64,000 nucleotides of DNA from Polydactylus sextarius (lineage: Eukaryota > Chordata > Actinopteri > Polynemidae), in the NCBI GenBank assembly GCA_016801845.1, contig CM028923.1:8268001-8332000 (forward strand), read 5' to 3'. A model generated the notes under the pieces. That model saw only the letters and a list, made by a program, of their open reading frames with translations. It ran no database searches and was not told the origin of the DNA. Positions 47,737 to 58,956 of the stretch are shown here, piece by piece (within the stretch, counting starts at the first letter, position 1; every line of letters starts with the position of its first letter). The translations under genes and the position numbers were made by a program.

Positions 47737-50700
47737 CTACAGTTTAGAGACAAATGGGATGCCGTCGTACATGTCTGCCTTGAGCTTGGCCCATTCGGCC
47801 AGTCTCTGGATGGTGCTTTTCTCCTGACTGAGCACGCTGGCCGCCTTTCTCAGCTTGGCCTCGTTGCGCTCCAGGTAGCGCTCGCCCTCACCCTTGAGGA
47901 AGTTGAGCTTCTCCAAGCGGCTCTCGTTCAAGGGGATGTCCTCGCTCATGTAAGGGTTGAAGCGGAAGTAGGTGTCGGGGGGAAGGAGCGCGTCCAGCAT
48001 GGTGTGCACCTCTAAAACAAGGATGAAGAAGAAATTTTTGGCCACAGTGAATGAAAAGAACCACAGTTCATCACGTTGCCTGTGATGGCGCATTTTTTTA
48101 TCTGCACTTTATAAATCACATGGGACATCAAATACACCCAAACAACTTTTTGTGTGGTCCTACCCTCGGTATCTGTGGCACTGCTGATCACGTGGGTGAG
48201 CTTTGTTTTCAGGCTTGTGTAGGCGGTGCTGTTCTTGCCCGCCGTCTCGTACCGTCCGGTGCCCAGAGACAACACACACTGCAGAGGAGTGTTTGGCCAC
48301 AGACACTTACACTCGTGGATGGCCAACGCCGTGGGGTTGTTTATCAGCAGCCCTCCATCCTGAAGAAGCAGAGAGACACTTTTAGTGTCTTTTCAAATAT
48401 GTTTACACAAAATCACAAAAAGGGAAACTTGAAATCTATGACATGAGCTTCTACTTTGAGCACATCTGCTGTGACGTCTGTGGGGGACAGATGAGGTGAA
48501 CAGGACAAGCTGTCCCGAGGCTACACAGCTTTAAGCTGGTGGAAAAAAAGCTCCTGGGCCAGAGATGTACTGTGCTGGCAAACAACACTGTTTATCCAGA
48601 AGTAAACAAGTGGGGGAAAACAGTTTTTAGCACCTATCAGCAGATAAAATAAGTCATTTTTTGGTCATTGGGACCAGAACTGATCTCTAAAATGAGTTTA
48701 ATAGCTGTGCTACATTGATTTAGCTTGCATTTTCAATCGTGACTGACTTGATTTAGATGCTTATTGTTAATTATCTGCTTGCTTTTTCATTAGGCGAGTG
48801 CTGTTTTCACGAAAATAATGTTACTAGATTCATGAAAGAGCTGCTGACCTAAATGATGACGACAAAGAGAGAAAGAGGAACAATCAGGCTGAATGGACGC
48901 CTGGACCGATTTAGTGCTCAATGCTCTTTCGAACTCTTTCCCGGAGTCTAGTGCTGGACCTTATCCAAGCGCTGAAGTGCTTTTGGCCAGGATTAATAGA
49001 GAGGGAGAGTGTGGCTCACAAGAGGTCTGACACTCTCTAGCAGAGCAGGGGTAAAGGTCATTTCCATGCCTCTAGAAGGGGGTGAGCAGTAGAAGTGTTT
49101 TAAAAAATAAAAACTTAAATCCTCTCTTTCTACTAAGCACAAGAAGAAGATGTCAGTCAACAACCACCAACACAAACCTGATAAACATGGATGCTCAGGA
49201 CAATAGGAAAAACAAGTATTTTACATGTTTGTATGATTTAAACCTGTTTTCTTAACACAACGTGGTAATAAAAACACATGAACAGGGTCAATAATTATAA
49301 GAAAGTCATTCTGGATTCAAATAACTGCCTGGGGGTGAGTGGTGCTCTCTATTACTTCACGTTGCCCTTATCATTATGGACAACACAGACTAAAACACAT
49401 CGCTCTCAGCCTGATAATAAAGCCATTTACCCTCAGGTCTCAGCTACTGAAACAGTAGAACAGTTTGCTCTTGATACAGCAGGTTAATTACACAGCTGCT
49501 CCTCAGCTCTGACCTTCAACCTCTCAGGGGTCTCACCTACCTAAACGAGCACATAAACAGAAAGCTGATAACTAAACAACTGCATGCATGACAAATCATT
49601 ACATATTCTTGTTTAGTTTAAGCGCAGTTGACTGGTAGTGTAAATACCCACAGCTCAGAGAGAGATATTGAAGATTTACCGCCATCCCAAGTCTGTGAAT
49701 GACACTCTCCGCTGCGTTTATGGTTGTGTATACATATTTTTGATGCCGCGAAATGGCAGAATTCTCCTGAGAAATACCACCGTTGCTGCTGAAAACTAGA
49801 GAAGGAGTGAGAACGGTGGGTGGCAACGGCAGCTCAAGCTGTGAATAAAAAAACTATGCAGACTTAAGAGGAATGTGGAGAACAACACACACACACAAAG
49901 TACAACTCATTCATTCTCCATCTTTCCATCCCTACTGTCGGCCCGAGTCCATGGGAAATAACTCAGAGAAGACACTTTATGCAGAGACATCAGTGAGAGC
50001 ATATGTGCAAAATAAAGCAAATTAGTCGAGTAAACGCTGATAATCACGACTTTCATTAGAAATGGAGCTCATATTCAAAGCAGAGACACTTATTATGATC
50101 ATACTATTAGAGACAGAGGCAGTTGATCAATGTCTGAAAGAATGACTCCAGTCTTGAACTATATGAAATTACATTTTAACTAGAAACTGATCATGTACAG
50201 ATAACATCAGCTTGTTCATTTGCTAACTAATCAAATATGATAACGGTCTTCTTAACACACAATCAAATCTATTAAGCATCACACTGTTTTCTGGGGCTGC
50301 AGACTGTATTTAAGATAATTATATTGCTAATTTTTTGGCTTTGAGATAAACAAGAAATAGTAGACCATTTGTTTTAATTCTAATTTAAGTCAGTAAATAT
50401 GCAGAGTGGAATCGGAGATCGGGACTAAACCATTGTTGAGTTCTGTCTAACAGGGCTCTTGTGTCAGGAAATGACACGACAGAAAAATACTTGTGGGATA
50501 TGGCTAATTTAGTTAAAGTAGGTTATCAAAATGAAGTTAAGCCTCAAGCATAATTGCTGTCCATAAAGAGCATCTAAAGATATCTGGCCTAATAATCAAA
50601 CTTCATGAAATAAAACAACTCTACTAAAAGCGCTCCTAAAAAGCGCATCGATGCAGCACAAAAGATCATTGCATGCAAGTGCATTTTTACTTTTTATGCG

Positions 50701-53700
50701 TCTCATCATTTATCAGAAGCTTTTATCCACAAGATCTTATAATCATTGTAACAGCACAATAGTCTTAATAGCCTGATTTTCATTCACTGACCTGCTCCTT
50801 AAACCTAAAAATGTATCATTGCTTCTATTTCTGCCTATCTCTGTGACTCAACAGGAAAAAATAAATTACATAATACTCTGTCATTACTCAGCGAGAGGAT
50901 GAAAAGGATGAGATGACAGAGAGTCGTTAAAATGGTATTTTATCATAACACTGTCCAGCTGAAGTCAAATATTAAAATTCTGGTTACTTTTGACAACATC
51001 ACCAAGACACCACACTCTGTATTTTTTTCTTCCTTTTACATTGCCAGGTCTGGACTTCAATGACGCTATCGGACAGTGGTGGTGACAGACGTGAGCTCTG
51101 TTGGATATTCTCTTTCATAAGAATCAAAAATCTCTCTCAATTTCTCTCCAGAGAGTGGACTAAAGTCATAAGAGGACAAGGTCTTTGATGTTTAGAGGCA
51201 CAGAGCAGTTCTAAGCACCCTCTCCTCTCTCTTCATGTTTATTTCATTCTGTTAACTTCTTCTCCATCCCTAAGTCTCTTGACAGCCAGAAGAGGACGAA
51301 CCAGTTAGTGGACTGCCAACAAAGTTATAGGTTTGGAAGAATGACATATCTACAAGAATATCTTTGATATATAGAAAAATACACACACACAATGCAGTGC
51401 AGTCCAAACTGCCTCAGTCATTGGCACAGTCTTTTCAGAGACACAGCATCACACTGGAAGTATATTGATTGGTGAGATTTCAAGGAAATGACCCTATCAC
51501 AGTAATCTAAGGCTCTTGGAGATGTGACTTCTCAGATCACCACAGCGATCCTCAAAGCAGTATATCACTATTATTGATTATGCTGCTGTACTGCTTATAT
51601 CTACTTTATAATTTTCAACCAGACTTTTCAATATTTGAATTCTAATATCTAAACGGAACAAACCTGAACAGAGTTTCACTTCATACCTGATGAAGATCTT
51701 TTCCCAGGACAAATTCCTGGAAGTAGCCTGGGGCGGCAGACGAGGCCCTGATAGCCTGCCACATTTTATGTTTGCAGTCTCCAAGGTAGTGGGATCTCAC
51801 TCCTGGCATGAGTCTGTAGTTCCTAAACACATAGGCCTTCAGTGGTAAACCCCTGTTCACAATAGTGCTCACTGCTGACACCTGGTGGACAAGAAAGATG
51901 TCATTTAAAAAGAAGCTAAATCATCTCAACTGGAGTAATGTTACACATTTTGCTGTACAGATGAATATTGAAATGAAACAACATATTTAAAGAGCTGAAA
52001 TATGAGAATCAATCCATGTTCAAATAATATAAGGATGTGACTAACTTTAGGGCAGTGTGGGTCCCTGGCACTCTCAATCATACAACCCTCACCCATCCGT
52101 TCCCTGGAGAACACACAAAGAAAATGACACATTAGAGAACCTCGTACCAGTTTTAATTAATATAACAGGTAGGACAGAGAGGACATATTAATATAAATAA
52201 AACAGACTAACTTTAGGATGTTTTCCCAGATCTCACTGTCATAGAAAGCGTGGCTCCAGCCCATCTTGACAGTTCCAACGATGACATTCTGTTTGAACAC
52301 ATCCGAGCCCAACTTCCTGTACATCTCCTCACACTCTTCCAGGGGGATCTGATAAATTCCCAACATGAAGGCCAAGATGGCACCTAAAGCAAATAGGGAA
52401 AAAAAAGTGCAGAATACTTTAAATTGCAGTTGGACTGATGAGGGTCAGTAGTCAAAGAACAAATCACAAGCATTAAGAAGTGGTGACAAAGTACCTGTGC
52501 TGACTCCACAGATGTAGTCAAAGAGCTGGTGGACTGGTTTCCCAGTCAGATTCTGTAATTTATAGAGAGTCTGCAGAGCCAACAGTCCCCTGCAATAAAG
52601 TTACAATATTTACAGAACTAGACAAGTGCAGCATATTGTAGTTTAACTAAACATGCACAGATGGTTGCATTGTTTTGCCCTGCAATATTACTTGAGAATT
52701 CATATCTTTATCTGAAACAGAACCACATAGGTTCTAATAATTTCTCATTACTCATAAAATTGTGGTATAAGACTTTAAATTCTAGCCTCTGTCAGAATCT
52801 CTCTTTTCTGAAGCCACATTAATGACGGTTGTAAGAAAAGTAAAGTATAAAAGCAGGTTCAGCATTTTATATTAAGCACTGGACACTATTTTTTTACATT
52901 TAGATTTTTATGTGGAAAACAATGTGAAAAAAGTACCTTGTTCCTCCACCATCGATGGCCAGGACCCGTATTCCTCTTCCTTTGACTGGTTCTGTGTAAC
53001 CAACCAGAGCCAGTGCTTCTCTCACAGCAGCCTGAAGAGGAAGGTCTCTGGCCTGACGCAAACGCAGCAGGCAGGGCAGCACTTTCTCCTAAAGGACACA
53101 AACATACTAACAATAAAAGACTGGGCAACCTATGTGACATGAAGATAAGCTGCAGTATGTTTAAAAAATAAAAAAATAAAAAATGAACACTAACCTTTAC
53201 GGCTACACCTTGTGTTTCTGGGAACTCTAAGAGATGATAGCTGAGTTCCTCCACACGAGCAGTGAGGAGTTTGACATCAGTGACCCTCTGCAGGCCTTTT
53301 ACCAGAGCTCTGGTCCTATTGTCTACACTCACCCTGGCTATAATCTGCATTACAAACAAGATGATCAATCAAAATTACACAATGTTATGGATATAAGGCT
53401 GCCAACACGCAGTACATATTTTTTCTAGTGATCATCAGAGAGATGTTAAGCTAATTACCTTCTGCCTTTGTGTCAACAACCGCTGCTTCGCTTCATCTAC
53501 TTTCTCCTCTTCGCCATCTTTCTTTTCTCCTGTTTTATCTATAGCGGGCTCTTCCACAGCGACCGCTGAAGGTTTGTCTTTCTCAGCTGCAGTGATTTTG
53601 GGATCACCTCTGAATTTTGGGACCAGTGGTGCAATGTAACTGCCAACAAAAGCTTGAACGCTGGGCCGTGGGTAGGACAGGTAATGAGTGAAGCCTTTTC

Positions 53701-54430
53701 TAGTTGAGGTAGAAGGTGAAGGGACAGACTGGGCTACATTTTCTGTTGGAGGGGCGTCAGATGGGGGTGTCCCTGCTGGGGGACTGGGCTTTTCTAATGG
53801 AGATATAGGGACAGGGGAGGTAGTTGGTGCTTCAATACTTTTAGCCTCAGCCACTGGAGACAAAATAGGAATGTGATCCCCTGTACTCGGAGAGGCGGAG
53901 CGAGGAATTGGCTCAGAAATAGGATCATTCCCTTTGTGTTGCTGCAGTGGTCTGTTCTCACCATCTTCTCCCTGTGGATTGGTGCCAAAGTAGCTATTGA
54001 TGTGCTGAGCCAGAGTTTTGTAGGTCTCATCCATGTTGGTTGAAAGAGCTGTTGGGTGAAACAGCTGCATAGTTTGTTTTGCCACGGTGGAGGATGAACC
54101 CGGTGGAGAGACATTTGGAATTGAACCTAGACTGGTTGTGGACTTCTTGGTAACAACAAAGGGGTTTTCTGAAACTTGGTGCCTTTGCTTGTCTGAGTCT
54201 TCCTCTGCCGTGTTCTTCTCACCTTCTTCTTTTTCTTTCATGGTGGTTTCAGGCTGTGAGGGAGTACCTGTATTGTTTGAAGTTAAGGTCTCCGCTGTGG
54301 CCGGAGTTTTTTCCACATGGGCGCTACCAACTGCGGCGCTGCCGGGCTTGAAACGGGAGAACTTGGAGATGAGGTCTGTGCTTCCCACTGCCTTGGTGAC
54401 GCTGTCCAGCGTGGTCCTGATCCGCGACAT
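47737..54430 (-). CDS. pnpla8: pnpla8: calcium-independent phospholipase A2 gamma
   Basis: Patatin-like serine lipase that hydrolyses phospholipid acyl esters. The mammalian enzyme acts in mitochondria and peroxisomes. Coding exons: 54430-53459, 53344-53195, 53088-52937, 52589-52495, 52383-52212, 52103-52046, 51881-51687, 48359-48164, 48011-47737. They sum to 2265 nt (754 aa; human is about 780), all in phase. Residues 1-320 are low-complexity and poorly conserved. The patatin core starts near 417 with the oxyanion loop DGGGTRG (419-426), then the nucleophile elbow GVSTG (catalytic Ser455) and the dyad Asp599 in DGGLLINNP. The C-terminus SKL is a peroxisomal PTS1 signal, as in human. The start MSRIRTTLDSVTKAV aligns with an internal methionine of human PNPLA8, and an in-frame TAA precedes it in the spliced leader, so the human N-terminal extension is missing here. 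Confidence 0.96.
48360..51686 (-). other. pnpla8 intron, 3.3 kb
   Basis: The largest pnpla8 intron. AT-rich, no coding exon or recognised element. Short CA runs lie at 49890-49903 and 51382-51391. Confidence 0.65.
52590..52936 (-). other. pnpla8 intron before the GVSTG exon
   Basis: AT-rich intron of 347 nt. I see nothing in it. Confidence 0.65.
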
Positions 54431-54698
54431 GCGTCTGCACTCTGGGAACACAAGTTAAGTTAATCAGGAAACTGGATGATGATTTAATGTGAAATAATGC
54501 AACATTTTTGGCAGGTTACCTGCCATCAGCTATAGTGGATTTGAAGGAAAAATCTATTTTGCGAGGGAAAATATCTTATAGCTCCAGAGACCTGTAATGA
54601 AAATCAACTCAATAAAGAGTTCACTCTAAAGGAGTTAGTGCAATGCAGCTAAGAAGAGGAGCCAACAGAGGGCTCCATCTAATGCCATGCGTCTCCTT

Positions 54699-54712
54699 GT
54701 AACCATAGAAAC
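54699..54712. promoter_or_regulatory. X-box-like (RFX) site before the nested ORF
   Basis: GTAACCATAGAAAC fits the relaxed RFX X-box (GTNNCC-AT-RGNAAC) with one departure from the stricter RGYAAC half-site. It lies 45 bp upstream of the ATG at 54757, a typical distance for ciliary-gene X-boxes. Function is inferred. Confidence 0.45.
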
Positions 54713-54756
54713 TAAACAACAAAACAGGTGCTGACAGCATTCACTTAATAGGTTTT

Positions 54757-55278
54757 ATGGATAAACATCGATCCTCCTCTCATGTTAATTTGACAGCGGA
54801 GTCAGCTCATCTTGTAAAAGCTCTAGTGGATAAACACCGACTCGACGTCCTGATGGAGCCGGATGACAACTCCCCTGACGGTGAGATGAGTAAAATATAC
54901 TGGGTTTCCGCTGAAGACTTCACGATCGAAGTGGGGGAAAAGCAGATCGAGGACTACATCCAAACCTGGGAGATACAGCCCCGCTGGCTTCACAGTCTGG
55001 ATTTCCTCGCCACAACCGAAGAGGAGCATCATATCTTCCATCACTATCGAGCTCGCTTCAGCACCCCGACACCACAGAAACCTATTCAGGGGACGGCTAG
55101 TGTCTATTTCATCGTGGACGTATCTAAAGTGAAACCAGAAACCCTCCCTGTGGAGGTGCGATACGTGGTGGAGTCAAACCGGCTGGTTCATACACCTGGA
55201 AAGACCAAGTTCAAAGAAGAGTGGCTATCTGATATTATCGACAGCAAGATTTTGCTCCAAAATATGGTACAGCTTTGA
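54757..55278 (+). CDS. Unidentified single-exon gene nested in pnpla8 intron 1
   Basis: A 173-codon ATG-to-TGA frame on the strand opposite pnpla8, wholly inside its first intron. It begins MDKHRSSSHVNLTAESAHLV. I do not recognise the family. The protein is soluble-looking: no signal peptide or membrane span, mixed acidic and aromatic content, alternating beta-like segments (ASVYFIVDVSKV, PVEVRYVVES) and a helical C-terminus (KEEWLSDIIDSKILL). Codon use and length far exceed chance frames in this AT-rich region. The opposite strand here is only a 73-codon shadow. Possible poly(A) signals lie at 55361-55366 (ATTAAA) and 55572-55577 (AATAAA). The X-box-like site 45 bp upstream suggests RFX control and perhaps a ciliary role, which is inference only. 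Confidence 0.78.
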   Translation: MDKHRSSSHVNLTAESAHLVKALVDKHRLDVLMEPDDNSPDGEMSKIYWVSAEDFTIEVGEKQIEDYIQTWEIQPRWLHSLDFLATTEEEHHIFHHYRARFSTPTPQKPIQGTASVYFIVDVSKVKPETLPVEVRYVVESNRLVHTPGKTKFKEEWLSDIIDSKILLQNMVQL

Positions 55279-55746
55279 CTCAACACCACCGACATTTCTG
55301 GATATTTTCTAAACGGACTTAAGCTGTATCTATCTAACAACTGTTGTCATTTTGTTCTACATTAAAAGTTGGGAATTTTCTGTTTTCCTAATGTGCATTA
55401 ATCCACTTCGATAAAAGTATCTTTACATGCAAATGACGAGCTAGCTTCCTGTCAGTCTTTATCCACTTCTTCTCAAATTGTCTGTTTTCTCAAACCTTGA
55501 AATAACTATAGCGTTACTGTCCTCTAGGTTTAAAGCCAATTCCCTATTATGTTAAATTATACACTTAAAGAAATAAACACCTAATGAGCGTGATGATTGA
55601 AAGCTAGCTTGCTGAGCAAGATGCTATCAAATTTAACCCGCACAATGTGGTGCGTTTGTTAGCTACATCCTCGTTAGCCGCTGTTAGCTTTGTTAATGTT
55701 GTCAGTTTATCGACATATACACATAATAAAGAAAACGTTTTCTTAC
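55279..55746 (+). other. 3' flank of the nested gene within pnpla8 intron 1
   Basis: It contains the ATTAAA and AATAAA signals of the nested gene and then reaches the pnpla8 first-exon donor. No other feature is seen. Confidence 0.6.
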
Positions 55747-55800
55747 CTTACAACACAGAGACAGTTGAATGTGTCGCCAAAATATGTCATTCTATGTAGC
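55747..55800 (-). other. pnpla8: pnpla8 untranslated first exon and promoter
   Basis: It ends at a strong donor (GTTGTAAG|GTAAGA) and would join the acceptor TTCCCAG at 54452, just 5' of the start codon. It contains an ATG (55790-55788) out of frame with the main ORF. Upstream at 55815-55850 are an ETS-like AGGAAG and a CRE-like CGTGACGCAG, consistent with a promoter. The 5' end is approximate. Confidence 0.7.
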
Positions 55801-57940
55801 GCTGGTTAGAAAAAAAAATAAACAGGAAGAAGACCGGACGTGACGCAGTTGACTTGTATTAGTATGCAATGTACTATTTCTGCCACTAGATGTCGACAAA
55901 CACTCTCCACATCTCTACAATAAAAACAACAAAAGCATTAACAGGAAAAAAAGAACTGGAAAAATTACAATATATATATATATATATATATATTAATTTC
56001 AACATTATAAGATATGTAAAATCATTAAATCATTAAAAATATAACAGAATGCATTTGCCTAATAAAATCTTTAGGTTTTAGGCAGTGTCATCCTTGGCTT
56101 GAATTAGCTAATCAGAAAATTCAACACAGATGGACTTCAGCCCTTGAGATGCTGTTTGTCTCTTTAAATTAACAGTGGTCTTTGACATAATTGACGAGTA
56201 ACATCTCCAAATGATGCGCTTTTTAACAAGAAAATATATGACTTGTAACAGAATCCATGTAAGTACTATCAACGACCAATTTATGGCACAGTTAACTGGC
56301 TCTGTCTCTCTCTTTATGATACACACACACACACACACTTGGCAATCACTGCCTATTGTTCATAATGGCTTTAAAATCAGTGGGGCAGCACAGGAGTGAT
56401 GAGCTAGTGCACAGGATGAGCTAGGGAAAGACAGTGGGAGAGAACCTGTAATGAGCGACACCATTCAAACACTATAATTTATTTCCCGTTTCATGCCCAC
56501 ACCACCCTCTACTGTGTGATATGAACATCACGCCATAACACAGAAAGCACAGATTGTCTTTCATTTGTTGTGGGTGAAGTGGCGGTGACATTATAGTCTT
56601 GTTATTGTCTTTGCTCCTGTCACGCTGATTCTATCTCATATGCCCTCGCTGTTGTACTCTTAACTTCTACCCACACATTCTGTGACAGATTTGTACATTA
56701 ATCCTAATGATTTGAAAAAGTACAGACAGAAAAGCTTCGGACACTTTGACAGCAATTTTATTTTTTCTTTATGGCATATAAAGTGGTGCTTACGTTACTA
56801 TTTTGTGTAATTTTTTTAGCTGGAATTTTAAATGTTACTTGTGTTCCCTGACAATCTCTGGTTTGCTCATGTCTCAGCTGTCAGGTTACTTACAAGGTGC
56901 AAAGCACTGCACTGGATTTAAACAAGAAGTTTAACATACTAACTATTAGTAATTTGACAGTCTGTCTTCTGGTTCTTGTGGGATCCAAAAACTTCCAAAA
57001 AAAATTTTTCTTCCATCCTTCCTCAGATCAGCTGATCTTACCCACTTATAGATCAATAGCACTCAGGCATACATCTAAAAAAAAAAAAAAAACCTTTTCT
57101 CATTTTGAAAGTTTTCAAAGATGTTAAATACAATGCTTTGCCATTAGCGCAGCCTCAGACATCTCCATTCATTGGATGACAATGTTTTACTTCTATTTTC
57201 AGTGTACATTTCTCTCTCTCCTGCAGTCTTAAATGTCAGAGCTTTTATCGCAACTCCAAGTGCAATTACTATTCAACCCGTCTTGAACATCAGTGGATTA
57301 TACTAATGTGCTGTGTTTTGTCTTCACTTTTGCAGCTGTTTTTCTTTTTTTTTTTCTAACTTAGGCTGATGCTTAAAAAATACAAAAATATCATGACATT
57401 AATAATGAATCGGCTGCTCTGATTTGCAGATTTGTACAAATGCATCAATGGACTGTAAGGTCACGTCATTTCCACAGTTTTACACAAAAGTGTAATATTT
57501 TAGTAGATTACACTGCTGAATTATGAATCATATCTGCATTTACTCTCACTAAAATAATCTCTGGATCTGAAAACCTCTATTTAATGTAAACCATAAGAAG
57601 ATTTAACCACATTAGAGAACCAAAAATAAAGAAACAGTAAATTCTGAAAATAAATTAATTGTATAAATGAAAGTTCAGCAGTGTGCACTTTGGATATTGA
57701 GTTTTCCCTTAATTTGAGTAAACAGTCATTAATCTCTACGTGTCTCTATGCGTTTCACTTAAATTCACTGAGTGTGACCCCATCTTCCACAAGTCAATAG
57801 CTTTCGTTGCTCTCAGTCAATTGGCAATCTGCTGCGCCATAGGAGGAGACTATAGAGGTGGTCCTGCTGGCGTCACTGCTCAACTCTAATACTTAAGATA
57901 ATGCGCGGCAATGTTGAATAAACCACGAAGTTGAGGAGAC
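55801..57940. other. Intergenic between pnpla8 and the V2-type receptor
   Basis: It holds a (TA)n repeat at 55971-55993, a CA run at 56321-56337 and poly-A at 57077-57093. No exon is seen. The receptor promoter presumably lies near 57780-57940. Confidence 0.6.
55971..55993. repeat. (TA)n microsatellite
   Basis: About eleven TA units. Confidence 0.9.
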
Positions 57941-58956
57941 ATGAAGGAAGCATCAGCACCAGACGCTCCGATGGATCCCACCATCAACAGGTCTGAAACG
58001 GCTCCAGATGAGGATGGAGAGGTTTATGGACATTTTGCGGTCATCCGAGCAGGGATTTTGGGTTTGGTTTTCGTGCTAGCAACGTGTGGTAATCTTTTTT
58101 TCCTGGGTACACTATGGAAAAAGCGTAAAAGAAACACGAGGACCCAATTGTTCCTCTTGCACCTGTGTTTGGCAGATCTGGTGGTGGCTTTTTTCCAAGT
58201 CCTCCCGCAGTTCTCCATTGAAATTACGCACAGGTTCCGTGGCACAGACTTTCTCTGCCGGTCCGTAAAATACCTGCAGGTGGTTGGGATGTTTGCCTCC
58301 GCGTACATGATAGTAGCCATGACCATAGACAGGTACCACGCTGTTTGTAAACCGATGGTTTCTTTCTTTAAGGGCTCATTTAGGAGATATCTCTCCATAG
58401 GCGCAGCGTGGCTCCTCTCTCTTGCCTTCAGCTCTCCTCAGCTCTTCATCTTCTCTCTGCGGGAGGTGGAAGAGAACCAGTACGACTGCTGGGCGACATT
58501 TATTGAACCGTGGGGAAGCAGGGTGTACATCAGCTGGATCACCCTTTCTGTGTTTGCTCTACCTGCCGTCATTTTACTTTACTGCCAAATAAGTATATGC
58601 ACAACAATCTACTTCAACATGAAGAGGAAGGCACTTCAGACTGGGCGTGCAGGCACCAAGGGGGTGTCCAACGCCATGCTCAAGACTGTGAAAATGACAT
58701 TTGTCATAATAATGGCATACACAGTGTGTTGGAGCCCATTCTTTGTGGCACAGTTATGGTCTGCATGGAGTCCAAGCAGCGCACCTACTCAAGGTATACA
58801 CTCAGTGTTATATATTAATATATGTAAGTGTTAATATCAAGCTTTATATATCTCCTCCTCTTGTTTTGTCTTTCAGGTCCTGTGTTTGCCATCATCATGC
58901 TACTTGCCGGTCTCAACAGCTGCACCAACCCTTGGATATATGTCTACTACAGCTAA
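57941..58956 (+). CDS. Vasotocin/vasopressin V2-type receptor, tail-less
   Basis: Class A GPCR of the vasotocin/isotocin receptor family. Exon 1 is 57941-58793 (284 codons, TM1-TM6) and exon 2 is 58877-58956, joined in phase 1 across an 83-nt intron at the family's usual intron site after TM6. Total 310 aa. Visible landmarks: sequon NRS at 15-17, LADL with Asp79, the disulfide pair Cys106/Cys183, DRYH at 130-133, CWSPFF in TM6 and NSCTNPWIY in TM7. The stretch CRSVKYLQVVGMFASAYMIV and MLLAGLNSCTNPWIY favour the V2 group (V2B/V2C-like) over V1 or isotocin receptors; the subtype is not settled. A TAA follows YVYYS, so helix 8 and the whole C-tail are absent. It may be a genuine short receptor, a sequence error or early decay. 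Confidence 0.88.

Noticed and set aside
47656..48015. 119-codon plus-strand frame
   Set aside because: Antisense shadow of the last pnpla8 exon, which has clear homology on the minus strand.
54087..54458. 123-codon plus-strand frame
   Set aside because: Antisense shadow of the first coding exon of pnpla8.
58024..58398. 124-codon minus-strand frame
   Set aside because: Shadow of the first exon of the V2-type receptor.
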